Origin: Trema orientale
Lineage: Eukaryota > Streptophyta > Magnoliopsida > Rosales > Cannabaceae
DNA: 64,000 nucleotides
Direction of reading: 5' to 3'
NCBI GenBank assembly: GCA_002914845.1
Contig: JXTC01000314.1
Location: 40,951 to 104,950, forward strand
Position numbers and translations under genes: made by a program. Positions within the stretch are counted from its first letter, which is position 1, and each line of letters begins with the position of its first letter. The notes under the pieces were generated by a model. It was not told the origin of the DNA, ran no database searches, and saw only the letters and a list, made by a program, of their open reading frames with translations. This document shows positions 48,661-60,924 of this stretch, one piece after another.

Positions 48661-49936
48661 GTTTTAAGGGTGAAATTGAATTTTATGTTACAATTGTGAA
48701 GGATATTTGAATTTGTTATATATTATTTTATTTGTATTTATTTATTTAAATCTTCTCCATGTGAGTGTGTAGGATGGGAGAAGTTCGAATCCTAGTTAGT
48801 CTAGTTCATATATAAATTTCATAATAATTTTTTTTAAAAAAAATTAAATCCCATGAGTTTAGGTGGCTACGATAGTTTATGAAATCGATTCAATTTTTGT
48901 AACATTGACTTGTATATATATAATCTTTGCTGGTTAATGAAAAGTTAGGACCAATTATACAATCATAATTCCCGTTTTGGTCTTTACAACAACCCCAAAT
49001 AGTGAAGCTTAGTTTCTAAAGTTACAGGTTTAAATTTTTAAAAATAAATTATAAGAAATATATTTGTGAAGTACCCTTTTACTTTATATTGTTAAGGTAA
49101 AAAACTATTACTATATTCCACGATAGATCTAAATCATAAATTGAGTTTAATTTAAGGTATGTTTAGTGGATCAAAACGTGAATTACGAGTTGATTAATAA
49201 AGTAATAGTTTGATGTGATACTACGTCACAGTTGAATTCACGTTTTAGCAACTAGTCAAACCATGCAAAACACGTAACCTAATACGAGATTTATCATGTA
49301 TATTTAACTATTTTATCCAGTTATGTAACCTAACACGAGATTTATCATGTATATTTAACTATTTTATCCAGTTATGTATAAGTTGTAATGAAATAAGTTT
49401 AACTAGTAGTATCACTTGGTGCTGGTGCGTACAAAATATTTTTATTTTTTATTTTTGAATAAATTAGACGGAAAAGGTTCGAGGTGATGATGTAATCCTG
49501 TTGCATCTTTTTAGTCAAATTGACAATAAATGTACAAATTTATTGTCATCGTACGTATTTTTCTAAATGGTATGAAATGTTATAACACGAGTGCAAAATA
49601 TAAACTAAACTTTACAAAAGAAAAAGAAAAACTTTACAAAAAACTTTACAAAAAAAGCATGAATTTTTTCCTTTCAAAAAAAAAATTGCATGATTTTTTT
49701 TTTTTTTATAGAGGACAAAATGCAAAAAACAATTGAAATTAACCGAATATTATTCCTATAATTTTCATTACAACCCCTCATTGCATCATGACCACTACAA
49801 AAAAACTGAAAAGTAAAATTACAAGTTAAATACACGTCGCTGTTATTGTTATTCTTTTTAATGACCAGTACAGTGATAAATGCTGAAATGAACTACGAAT
49901 ATCGTTATTTTCAAACCATTTTTAGTTAATTACTCT
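48661..49936. other. AT-rich spacer, no gene
   Basis: No gene is supported. A SINE-like fragment may lie at 48755-48835 (gtgagtgtgtagg and gttcgaatccta followed by an A-rich tail). A ~51-bp tandem duplication is at 49275-49378. A short ORF at 49530-49736 runs through AAG-rich low-complexity DNA and is not credible. Confidence 0.55.
49275..49378. repeat. ~51-bp tandem duplication
   Basis: Two nearly identical copies of 'gtaacctaa(t/c)acgagattta' plus 'tcatgtatatttaactatt' follow each other directly, with one or two differences. Confidence 0.85.
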
Positions 49937-50480
49937 GGTTTATGGCACAAATGGTCCCTGAACTATCAAATTTGTGGCAATGTAGACCTCAGAGTTTCAA
50001 TTGCGGCAATTAAGCCCCTGAACTTTCCGATTTAAAATTATTTAGTTCCTAGACTGTCTAAATAGCAATCTGTTATTGAATTTCAGAGCAAAAACACATG
50101 TAAGAAGCATGTTGTAGCATTTGAAAGTGTATTTAAGGGAAAATAAACTCAACAAATGGATTTAGAGAGAATAAATGATGTATTATTTGCATTTTTTAGG
50201 GTTCTTGAAGCTATAAATTTAGAGAAAATTTATCAATGACTGTTCAGTTTTATACTTTATATTCTCAATTATCTTTTAAATACATTTTCAGATGCCACTA
50301 TATATTTCTCACGTGTGTTTTGGGTCAAAAATTTAACAAAGATTGTAATTTAACCAATCTAATTTAGGGACCAAATTACTACAAACTATAGAATTCGGGA
50401 GCTTTAATTACTACAATTAAACCTTTGAAAACCAATTGCCACATGTTCGATAGTTCATGGGCCATTTGTGCCATTAATCC
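49937..50480. mobile_element. ~540-bp non-autonomous element, copy 1
   Basis: The ends ggtttatggcacaaatgg and the complement of ccatttgtgccattaatcc form TIRs that extend imperfectly for over 100 bp (tgaactatc, aattaagcccc motifs in both orientations). A related copy follows at 50657-51188 in the same orientation. No transposase is seen and the target duplication is not clear. Confidence 0.7.
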
Positions 50481-50656
50481 TAATTAGTAATCATAAACCA
50501 AATAAATAAATCTATTGATTTCAAATGACATTAGATCAAATAAATAAACAAATCAATTGATTTAAATAAACAAATCAATTGATTACATTAACGACTTAAA
50601 TGTAGATTGATTAACTGGTTTCAGTGCACGAATTTAAGGTAGTAAGTTAAACTAAA

Positions 50657-51188
50657 GGGTTTATGGCACAAATGGTCTATGAACTATCCGACTTATTACA
50701 ATTTGGTCCTCAAAATTTTAGTTAAGACAATTAAGCCCCCAAACTTTCTTATTCGTAGCAATTTGGTCGTTGAACTGTCTAAATTATAATATACTGTTAA
50801 AAATCTGATTAAAAAAAATACATGAGAAGCACGTTGTAGCATCTTAAATAATATTTAAAGGAAAATAAACTGAACAAAATGATTTCGAGAGAATGAAAGA
50901 TATATACTTTGTATTTTTTAGGATTCTTGGAGTTGCAAATTTAGAGAAAATTTTTTTGTGATTATTTATTTTTATGCTTAAAATTCCCAAATTACCTTTC
51001 AAATATATTTTCAGATGCCACCACGTATATTTTTGGTCAAAAATTTAACAGCAAGTTATAATTTAGACAGCTTAGGGACCAAATTGCTACAAATTAGAAA
51101 TTTCAGGGACTTAATTACTACAATTAAAACTTTGAGGACCAAATTGCCACAGATTAGATACTTCAGGGACCATTTGTGCCATTAACCC
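50657..51188. mobile_element. ~530-bp non-autonomous element, copy 2
   Basis: It has the same TIR family and internal order as 49937-50480 (agaagca(t/c)gttgtagcat, ggaaaataaact, gagagaat), ending ccatttgtgccattaaccc. Divergence between the two copies is substantial, so they look like separate insertions or an old duplication of a 0.7 kb unit. Confidence 0.7.
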
Positions 51189-51444
51189 AAAAATAAAGGA
51201 TCAAATACCTAAACTGCCTTATTATTATTGGTTATTATTATTTTTGAGACAAAAATCAATTGGTCAAAATAAAGGAAATGAAAAGCTTTTAACTAACCTA
51301 ACCTACCCATTATAAGGGGAAAAAGTTAGGAAATCACCTTTTTATTTTTTATTTTTAAGGCTAAGTTTAATCTAGTAAAGAAATAAAAATGCAATCAAAC
51401 AGGGTAAACTGGATAATACAATAACACATTACATTATTTGGTCC

Positions 51445-52122
51445 ATAGGCAGAGCTAAGGGAGGGCAAGTGGCGGCCATTGCTCCCCTAAACTTTTTTCA
51501 TTTTACAATTTAGTACTATATGAGATTTTTACTTCCGAATTTGGTCTCATTGAGATTTTTATTTTTAGTTTTGTTCCTACTATAAGATGTGAGATTTTAT
51601 TTCCATTGTCCCAACAATTTATGTCATTTTATATTTAAGTATAATATAAGATTTTACTTTTTATTGTAGCCCTATTGATATATTTTTTTTTGATTTTTTC
51701 CCTACTATAAGATGAGAATTGTCACTTTGATTCCCAACTTAATACTGTAATTTTTAACTATAATTTTTTATTCAATTTTTTATACCTTGAGGGGGAAATT
51801 TGGAACAGGGAAGAACCCTTTTATTTCAAGTGACTACAAGTCTCAACATCAATAAAAACAGATAGACAAATAAAATAAAAAATAAAAAATAAATTTATCC
51901 TCTACACTTTTTTGTTTTAGTTAAAAATTTAATTAGTTGTAGTTTTGTATATTAATAAAGATTTCATAGATGTGAAAATTTTATATTTGATAACATGACG
52001 CATATACATTATTTTATTGTCATCTGGAGACATTAATATAAAATTTAAATATTTTTTTTTGGTATTATTATTGTATTAAAAATTTGTCTTTGTCTTGGCT
52101 TAAAGTTCTGGCTCCGCCACTG
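51445..52122. mobile_element. 678-bp non-autonomous DNA transposon
   Basis: The right end reads ggctccgccactg and the left end ataggcagagctaaggg, which are imperfect inverted partners of the widespread 'cagtggcggagcc' plant TIR. The flanks atttggtcc (51436-51444) and atttgatcc (52123-52131) match at 8 of 9 positions, indicating a target duplication. The interior has repeated 'agatttttacttt' and 'ctactataagatg' words and no ORF. Confidence 0.65.
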
Positions 52123-52131
52123 ATTTGATCC

Positions 52132-53590
52132 CGTTATCTTGTCATCAGGGATGGAGGTAAAGCTTTAAACCCCACTCAGGATTTTTTAATTTCTTTTTTT
52201 AAAATCCTAAATAATTACATGTAATTATATATATATATGTATATAAACTTAAATCTTATAAGAGCCCTACTAAAAAATAAATAAGTAAAGAATAAGATAT
52301 ATGAAGGAGATAAAATATAGTTTTAGCATCTATTAGACAAAAATTATAGCATAGTTCATGCTTTATATAAATATATATATTTGTACATATGAAAAATGTT
52401 ATATTATTGTGATATAAGAATAAGTAAATTAATTAAAAAATTTACTAATTAATTCCTTATTAATGAAAATTTAGTATGTGATTCCTCATTTATCTCAATT
52501 AGAATGAATAATTTACTATTTTTTTAGTAGAATGAATGATATGTTTGGTAGTAATTTCATAATGTATGACATAATATAATATCTACAAATGATAAAGTAT
52601 ATAGTTTATTATCTCATACATAAAAGAATAAATATATCTTTAAAAAAAGTTTTTTTTTTTAATTATTAGATTGTATTATGTTAGTTTCTATTCATATTAG
52701 GGATGTTATTTTTACCCTGGGGTAGATATGAGAGAACATGATCACAAATATCCTAGGTATGAAGGATTTTTCCTACTCGAGACTAGGTAATGATACAATG
52801 GCCCGATATATATATAGGGCACCAATCCAGTAGGTATTTTATTTATCTATAATCATTGTTTTGGTCAATTAAAATTGGTCACGCATGTCTTTTCATGGTA
52901 AAAAGAGGATAGAGAAAAATATTAAATAATAGATATTTATTTGCATTATTTTTTTTTTCATTCACTCAAATTATAAAAAATACCTATGGATAAGTAAAAA
53001 AAAATACTTATTGGATTGGCAATCATATATATGTATATATATATATATATTCTTTTTTAAATATTTTATATAGATTAAAAACACAATGTAGAATTAAATA
53101 GGTTTATCTTATACTTTCTATTACAAGCTATTGTTACTTTTTAAGTACATATTATACTAAAATGATACTTTTTTTTTATAAACATACTAAAGTGATACTT
53201 ATATATATATATATGTATATTTTTTCTATTTTAAATAGGAATTACCTACCCTAATTGGAATTCCCAGACTCAACATTGTTCTATACATATGAGGTCACAA
53301 GGAGAGCAATAATACTAATGTTTAGATTCTTATGTTTCACTACTTCACACATAATTTTTATTATATTATTTCACATTATATTTACATAACAAATCATAGT
53401 TAGAATCTATATATCATAGTTAGAACTACATCTCAAGTGAAAAAGCTCTCAACAATGTAAAGGAAATTAAAAAAATACTACTAATACTCATGAGGTCATT
53501 GACGATTGACGAAAATAGTGTTGTGGGCAGGTGTCAAGGACATAAGGGTGAGGCATTCACAACCCTACACTGCCTTTCTCAATTTTTAAT
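52132..53590. other. AT-rich spacer, no gene
   Basis: I see no gene. The region has TA-rich tracts (52228-52245, 53035-53050, 53198-53215) and a GC-richer island at 52700-52830 with 'ggcccgatatatatatagggc', a short palindromic sequence. No paired transposon ends were recognised. Confidence 0.5.
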
Positions 53591-55482
53591 AGGTTAATAT
53601 CACCTGGGTCCCTATTCTTTACCCGATATATCACTTAAGCCCATATTCATTTTTTCGTAGCTTTTAAGTCCTCAAACTTTTAATTTTTGTAACACATTAA
53701 TTCTTACCCCATTTTCGGTCAAATATTGCTATTTAAACTGACGTGGAGCTCAAGAGATAATTTAATAGGGGCATTAGAAGTTGTTAAACAAATTAACTGG
53801 AGCCACAATATCTGCTCTCTCCTTCTTCAGCTAGAGCCCCCAAAAAAGGAGAAAAGTTAAAACTCAGACCTTTACTTTAAAATTTTCCAAAAAAAATAAT
53901 AATAACAATACTCTATTCACATTAACTTGCAACCTTCTATTGAATAACAACACTCAATACAATCCTCTCTAATCCACAAAGCTATATCACCTCTTAGTTA
54001 GAAATACAAAATTCTAAACCTCCCCCACTCTCCTCCAAAAAAAAAAAAAAGATACCTCCACTATGGCTGTCACAATGTTTCTGGTAGGGGGCTTAGTGTA
54101 TGATAGCATCACGAATGAGGTTCTCCAAGAAGATCTTGAAGACTCAGCGAGTCTTTGTTTCTATGGCAAACATGGCTAATAGTACCAATCTCGATCAAGA
54201 ACTCCCTCTTTTCCGTCATCACAAGTAGCTTTGGTGAGCCTTTCATCATTATCCCCATTTTTTATTCGTCGATAAATCTCAATGTAACCTCCTTTTTTGA
54301 TTAAATTATCTAACACCCAGATCACAAAACTCGATTTTTAATCATAAGAAAACAAATTTGGAGAACAAAATGAAAAAAAAAGAGCTGAAACCATTGTTAG
54401 CCTGAGAAATTTCGTCCTAAGAGAAGCATTTCTAAATGGGTTTCTAAAAAGGGCTCTGGTGTAATGCTTTCATTGTTTTTGGTGTTCGAAGTAGTTCTTC
54501 TTCTTCTACAACCACTACTACTTATTGCTTTGAAATTACATCATTTAAGCAAGGAGAGCCTTTTAAGACTATTGGTCATAATATATTTCATCGCTAGTTA
54601 TGCTATAATAAATTTTGAACTGAAAGACTCCGGTCCATGCAGATCTTCAAAAAAATGACAAAAAATAAAAAAGAATAACCCAGTGGTGAAAAATCTCCTA
54701 GTAAAGAGAAACTCTATTTTTCTCTTTAGATTCAATTGGGAAGAGAGAGATAGGGGGAGAATCACGAGTCTTCAAAAGAGTATCTATTTATTTTTAGCTT
54801 TAATGGTTCGAAACTTGCTAGATTTAGAGTACAAGTGGAGGTTTGAAGATTCAAACTTGAAGCAAGCCTTGATGGCAGAAAGCTCCCATAAGCATAAATG
54901 GCAGAAAGAGGAGTGCTAGTAACACTCTCTTCTACACTCTTTTTTGCACTCTCTTAATCTCACTGCTTGACACGTGGAATCCACTATGATTTGTTGTATT
55001 ATTAAAATATTAAACTGGATAGTAGAATCTACGTATCAGACAGTGAAACTGGAGAGTGTCAAAGAAAGTGTCCAAGAGAATGTCCTTAGCATTTCTCATG
55101 GCAGAAATCTTCGCCATTAATTCTTTATGGCAATTGGAAAGCAAACAACAAAACTCAGAAATAATAATGAGAATTAAAATTGAGAAAGATCTGACGGAGC
55201 AAAAAAAAAAATTGGGAAAGAATTTGAGTTTTTCCTAAATTTTTGGGCTCATGGTTGAAGAAGAAAGAAACCAATGTGAACATCCAATTATTATTATTAT
55301 TTTTAATGATTTCTAAATTCTAATCCCTTAGCAAATTATCACGCGAGCTACATGTGAGTTTAAACAGCGAAAATGGAAGGAAAATGAAACTAAAGATTGA
55401 GGACTTAAGAGCTACCAAAAAATGAATGGAGACCTAAGTGATACATCTGCCAAAGAATGGGAATCCTAGGTGATATTAACCC
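53591..55482. mobile_element. 1.9-kb MULE-like non-autonomous element
   Basis: The flanks carry an exact 9-bp duplication, atttttaat (53582-53590 and 55483-55491), the size produced by Mutator-like transposases. Terminal inverted repeats begin aggttaatatcacctggg and, complemented, gggttaatatcacctagg, and extend imperfectly for over 100 bp. No transposase is present. The interior (about 53800-55300) is richer in GC than the flanks and has stretches such as 54060-54240 that do not look like transposon sequence, so it may be captured host DNA. It also contains a nested MITE at 54912-55093. Confidence 0.75.
54912..55093. mobile_element. Nested ~180-bp MITE
   Basis: The left end agtgctagtaacactctct and the complement of agagaatgtccttagcatt form imperfect TIRs, with 'cacgtggaatccac' and 'gtagaatctacgtatc' inside. 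The element sits inside the MULE-like unit. The target duplication is not certain. Confidence 0.6.
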
Positions 55483-56446
55483 ATTTTTAATTGGGTTTTT
55501 TCTCTTTTTTCTTTCCTTATTTTTCAGTGACTTTCTTTATGAGGTAACTCTCTCTTGACTTTAACTGCACGTATCTTCTGTATAGTGTATACTATACACA
55601 ATAAAGCACAATCCAAAAATAATGCAATACTGTATACATACATCTGATATAACGTAATATGAATGTTTATATATATATATATATATCTAATTTTTTAAAA
55701 TTTTTTTTTTTGAAGGATGGTATCACCAAAATTGTTGTATATATATCTACATTCGAAAAAAGGAAAAATTGAAATACATATATTAAAGAGAAAAATTGGG
55801 AAAACAAAAAAGTGAAAATACATGGGGGCGTTAATGAGGGAGGGGTCAGGGGCGTGTGTGTCTCTGAATCTGAGAAGCCATAAAGTCAACAATATTAGTG
55901 TTATTACTTATTATTAATATTATTCCAAACATTTCATTTCCAATTTTCTTGAGAAAATAGATGGAGAATAAGAGATGCTGATCTTGTGCTGCTCACCATC
56001 ACCATCACCATCACCATCATCACCACCGTCAATGCCACCATTCTTTCCACGCTTCCTATAATTCGCGCCATTCTTACCTGCCTTCAGAGCGCTCTCTCTC
56101 TCTACACATTCTCAGTAAGTCTCTCTCTGTATGTGTTTTGATGTTCCTGTATAGAGTAGCAGATCTAGGGTTTTACGAGCCATGGATTCCTGTAAATCGT
56201 GTTTGAATTCTGATCACGGACCATTTTCTTCTTTGTTTGTTCATTGTTGCAGTTTGAGCTGTTCCGTCTGTGAATTTGCCAAAACGCTCTCCGAAACCTT
56301 TTGGACGAGTTTTGTTGTGTTAATGAGGTATTTGGTTTCTTAATTGAATTGCGAGAATTTTTGGAGTCGGAGATAATGATTTTGTGGTGACCTGATTGAT
56401 TGATTTATCCAGATAGAGGTTTGAAGGAATTAGATCAGGAGTGAAG
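55483..56446 (+). promoter_or_regulatory. UXT promoter and leader region
   Basis: After AT-rich DNA with a TA tract (55668-55687) the sequence becomes leader-like from ~55930: a (CAC/CAT)n run at 55997-56030, a CT-rich run at 56090-56125, and a plausible leader splice donor at 56113-56120 (cag/taagtc lacks a perfect GT, so it is uncertain). Two short overlapping upstream ORFs begin at 55961 and 55975. No clear TATA box was found. Confidence 0.4.
55975..56061 (+). other. Possible upstream ORF, 28 codons
   Basis: ATG at 55975 to TAA at 56061 encodes a Ser/Pro-rich peptide made largely by the CAC/CAT-type microsatellite. A shorter ORF (55961-55981) overlaps it in another frame. If the UXT transcript begins upstream of 55961 these could affect translation of the main ORF, but the transcription start is not known. 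Confidence 0.3.
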
Positions 56447-59400
56447 ATGGGTGAGAGCCAGAAGTTCCAGCTGGGGACTATTGGGGCTTTGAGTTTGTCG
56501 GTGGTGTCTTCTGTGTCCATTGTCATTTGCAACAAGGCCCTTATTAGCACTCTTGGTTTCACTTTTGGTGAGTAGGAGATAATCTTCAGTGAGCTATATA
56601 TATGTATATATATTTATGTATTTGTTTGTTGGGTTCAATATTCAAGTCTTTTGTCATTTTGGATGAGAATTTAGACTGTTTCCTTCAATTACACATATGG
56701 GTTTAAAGAAAGAATTAATAATAATCCTTAATTACAGTGTTATTTCAAAATGAGTCTGAAAAGTATCATTTCTGACCAGTAAAGCAATGCTAACCAGGAG
56801 CTGTTTCACATAGTTGTTGACGTTTCCTAGGGTACTAGGTGGCTGAACAAGTGTAGGTAAATAGTCATGTTGCTCCGTATATGGAAAAAAAAAATGTTGA
56901 GTTACAGACTTGTCATGGGTGGTCATAATTTGAGTTTAAAGTCAGCCACATTCCACGGGCTTGCTTATCATATTAAGGATTGGTAAATGATAAAATTTTA
57001 TTTTCTTTTCAGCGCCCGAGTAAAATCATCTATCATTTTTAAAGTCCTGTGTGTGAGATGGATTTGTTATATCTAATGATGAGCTACTAATGAGATGTGA
57101 AATACGATGTTTAGAGAAATCATCTTGGGCAATTAAGAGTTTTGTTTCTGTAATATCTTTATTCTCACTTTCACGGTGTGGATACTATCGCTGGCTGCGC
57201 ATTGTTTTCTTGCTGATTCTAGATGGTTGAAAACTCCCCCGTGGCATTACTAATTTAATCAGACAAGATTTAAGGGAATTGGTCTGATTTTATCTCTGTT
57301 TGTTAAATGGTTAGTTGTTTGTTTTCAAGATGTATGATCACCATTGAGTCAATATCATCATCATCATTGTAATTACCATATGATTTTTATTTTCTTCTTA
57401 ATTGATATACTAACTCAAAAATGTCGAATGCACAGCCACGACTTTGACAAGCTGGCATCTTTTGGTCACTTTTTGTTCCCTTCATGTGGCATTATGGATG
57501 AAATTATTTGAACACAAGCCGTTTGATGCAAGAGCTGTCATGGGATTTGGTATACTAAATGGAATCTCCATTGGACTTTTGAATCTTAGCTTGGGTTTTA
57601 ATTCTGTTGGTTTCTATCAGGTAAGCTTCTTTTATTTAATTTGTTCCCTTGTTTGCAACTTATGGCTGAATTTCTGTGTTATTCTCCACCCCGATTAGAG
57701 TGGGCATTGAATGCTTATTCTAATTGTACTTTCTATGAGTCTATGACAATATGCTAAACCATCGCGGTCACTGACGATCCTTCAAAGTGCATATCTTTGT
57801 TGTTATTTCCTGAAAATGACCTATATTCCATTGCTAAATATCATCTTATATATCACGATTTATTTTCTTTTCATATGTGATACACTGATATAACATGTTT
57901 CTACTTGTGGTTTTTCTAGATACACATTTTATCCATGATTATGTTGATAAATTTTTCGTCTTCAAACTTCTGTTAGAGTTTGGGTTATGATGATTTTCTT
58001 CATTTCAGATGACAAAACTGGCAATTATCCCTTGTACTGTTCTTTTGGAGACACTATTCTTTAGGAAACAGTTCAGGTCCGTCATTACCCTTCAACCTTT
58101 GGTGTGATACTTTTTGTTTTGTTTCTCCTTGTTCTTTGATTGTATGAATAATTCGAATATTGATATACGAGCAAAGCAATATAAGGCTGCCCTTAGCATC
58201 AGAAAGTTAATATAACTACTCGTAAGATTCACAACGTGCTCTTGGGTAGCTTATAATGTGGAATGCATATGTGTAGAAATGGGGAATTGCGACTCTAATT
58301 CAGAGATTCTTAGCTCTGCCTATTTCAAGGTTGAGGCTCTCGTCATGTATTATTGTTGATGGGGTTTTGATGGAATTTTGGGCATGATATTCTGTCATTC
58401 ATACTGAGTTTCTTAATTTTCTGATTCACGTCTGTCACATTCTGAGGTTAACTTGTCTTCTTTGGTTTCTTCCACATGTTTTAGTTATCTGTTCCTTCTT
58501 ATTTTTGATTTATCTTCCAATATTTTTATTGGATAGACCTAAAGATCTTTAATTTTCAGTATGTGAAGTTGTCAGCAGTAATATTTCCATCTCTCTTATA
58601 TTAAGCCTACTGCTTCCCTGTATTTTTAAATTTCATACCATGCAAGTTATATTTTCTGCCACTGCTTAGGAGTAAGGACAGGATTTGAATAAGGTTTAGA
58701 TATACAATGAGATTAATTGTCTTTTTGGACTGCTTACTGATATTTCTTTCCACTTCAACAGTAGGAGCATCCAGTTTTCACTTGTAGTCCTTCTTTTTGG
58801 GGTCGGGATTGCAACAGTGACTGATCTTCAGCTCAATGCCTTGGGTTCTTTCTTGTCCCTGCTTGCAGTTCTTACAACCTGTGTTGCTCAGATTGTATCC
58901 TAAGCCGTTTTGAACTTTTCAGTTTTCCCATTTTATTCCATGTCTTGTTACTTTCATATGTTTGATATCTATCCAATACATCTGTGACTAGAAAGATGAT
59001 ATTTAGCTGACAAAATATACCATGTCACAAACTTCTTGCTGTACGTCATGTTTTTCCGTAACCAAGTTATTCAGATGACCAATACCATCCAGAAGAAGTT
59101 CAAAGTTTCTTCAACCCAACTTCTGTATCAGTCTTGTCCCTATCAAGCCCTAACTCTGTTCATTGTTGGTCCATTTCTTGATGGGCTTTTGACTAATCAA
59201 AATGTCTTTGCTTTCAATTATACCCCTCAAGTGCTGGTAAGAATTGAACAACTGAAAGCTAGTCTTTCCACTCCGTCCTACTACTGTATCTGATTTCCTG
59301 GTTTCTGAGATATCTTTCCTATCTTGTGTTGCAGTTCTTCATTGTTTTGTCCTGCCTGATATCGGTCTCTGTAAACTTCAGCACATTTTTGGTTATTGGA

Positions 59401-59874
59401 AAGACGTCTCCTGTAACCTATCAGGTCCTTGGACATCTGAAAACATGTCTAGTTTTGACATTTGGCTATGTTCTGCTTCGTGATCCATTTAGCTGGCGCA
59501 ACATTCTGGGGATCTTTGTTGCTGTAATTGGAATGGTACTCTATTCTTACTATTGCACGCTTGAGACCCAGCAGAAGGCCAGTGAAGCATCTGCACAGCT
59601 GTCCCAGGTAGTCGAATTCTTTTTCCCTTCTCTTATATGCATGCCATGCAGAGGAGTCTCTTTTGAACAGTCTATCACATATGTTAGATTTTTCACCCTG
59701 TTTGTCCTTATTTTTGGTTCTACATGTTGCTTCTATTTATCTCTATAATCCTGGTTGCAGGCGAAAGAAGTTGAATCGGATCCTTTATTAAGTGTCGAAA
59801 ATGGAAATGGGATGCTAGGTGATGGTGGTCCAAAGGCCCCTGTGTGGGCTTCAAACAAAGACCTGCATGCATAA
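56447..59874 (+). CDS. UXT: UDP-xylose transporter (UXT-type nucleotide-sugar transporter), 7 exons
   Basis: Exons 56447-56567, 57436-57620, 58009-58076, 58762-58894, 59075-59236, 59335-59607 and 59761-59874 total 1056 nt and 351 residues. The protein is almost entirely hydrophobic helices, about ten, as in the drug/metabolite transporter superfamily (TPT/NST clade). Recognisable family stretches include SWHLLVTFCSLHVAL (46-60), NLSLGFNSVGFYQMTKL (90-106), SSTQLLYQSCPYQA (181-194) and GKTSPVTYQVLGHLKT (245-260), the last holding the conserved lysines of the substrate site. The C-terminal tail from ~301 is polar and cytosolic. The Arabidopsis UXT1-3 proteins carry UDP-xylose from the cytosol into Golgi or ER for xylan and xyloglucan synthesis, and the similarity is high throughout. 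Position next to nardilysin suggests the UXT3 orthologue (At1g06890), which is from memory. Confidence 0.93.
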
Positions 59875-60737
59875 AACGTATTAATCCTTATAATTCATAT
59901 GCCCTAAGATGAAATTAAGCAAGACAAAGCTGATGCGGTAACGAAGATGTTGCCGGCAAGGGTTTTCCATATGTTGCATTTGCAATGGTTTACATCTTGT
60001 ACTGTAGAACTAGTCTTGAGGATTGAAGAATTTCCCTTTTCACTTTCACATAGACTTTTTTATTATTATTTTTGTATGAATGAGGCATGGAAGATGAGAT
60101 TTATACCACAATTTGGTATTGCAAATGTATACCGTTATGACCTATACTATAAGAATATTCGTTATTGTTTATTAGTTAATGGTAAGCGAATCGTTCTTTA
60201 TGTTCAAATTAAAGTATAGCTTGTCTGTGGTATTGACTTGCTATCGAATGCAAATCATTTCTGATTTCTCTAACCTAAATACGCTATTGCCTATTGACCT
60301 CCATCACCAACTACAGCAATGCTGCCGAGCAACTCGATTAGAGTTAAAACTATACAGTGTTCGAAGTTTGGACACAATCTTTAAGTGACATACAAGGTCA
60401 TTTTTAGAACGATTAATGTTATATACGTTTATGTATGGGGCAATGTATTATCATCATTATTATTAGGTCAGCTAGAAAATCCACGAATTACTATACAAAA
60501 ATTCACGAACTTTATGCGACATTTTAAAAAAAAAAAAATATTTTTAAAGACGAATTTATACGACTGGTTTTAATGGACTGAAAAAACGGAATGTTTTTTT
60601 AATTCTCCCCAATAAAGAAAATATTGGGAGGGAAAGATAATTGCGAGAAATACGAGGGTCCAAAATGCAATTTTGTTTTAACTTTGGTGTCCTCACTGTA
60701 AACACTCATCTCTAGACACGGTGAGTATGTCACATTA

Positions 60738-60924
60738 TGGGCTGTTTAGCATAGTTTTTAAAAAGTTTTTTGAGCCCAAAAGTTATTTTTAGAAGTATTT
60801 AGATGAATTGTCAAAATTTTTTTTTTTAATTAAAAAATATTTTTAATGAATTATGGACCCATTATCTTTTACAATTATCTTTTACAGAAAATCTTCTGGA
60901 AGTAAAAGTTCATCCCAAAGGCCC
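60738..60924. mobile_element. Diverged Tourist-like MITE upstream of MnSOD
   Basis: It starts tgggctgtttagcatag and ends gttcatcccaaaggccc, with TTA at 60735-60737 and 60925-60927. Order and length match the 190-bp elements at 19049 and 44067, but it is far more diverged (the AGATCT words are mostly lost), so it is an older insertion. Confidence 0.65.

Noticed and set aside
48484-48699. 71-codon plus-strand ORF
   Set aside because: It lies on the opposite strand of the start of a Copia-like LTR and crosses its boundary.
54464-54658. 64-codon hydrophobic ORF in the MULE-like element
   Set aside because: Leu-rich because of CTT/CTA-type low complexity, with no recognisable family. Kept only as possible cargo.
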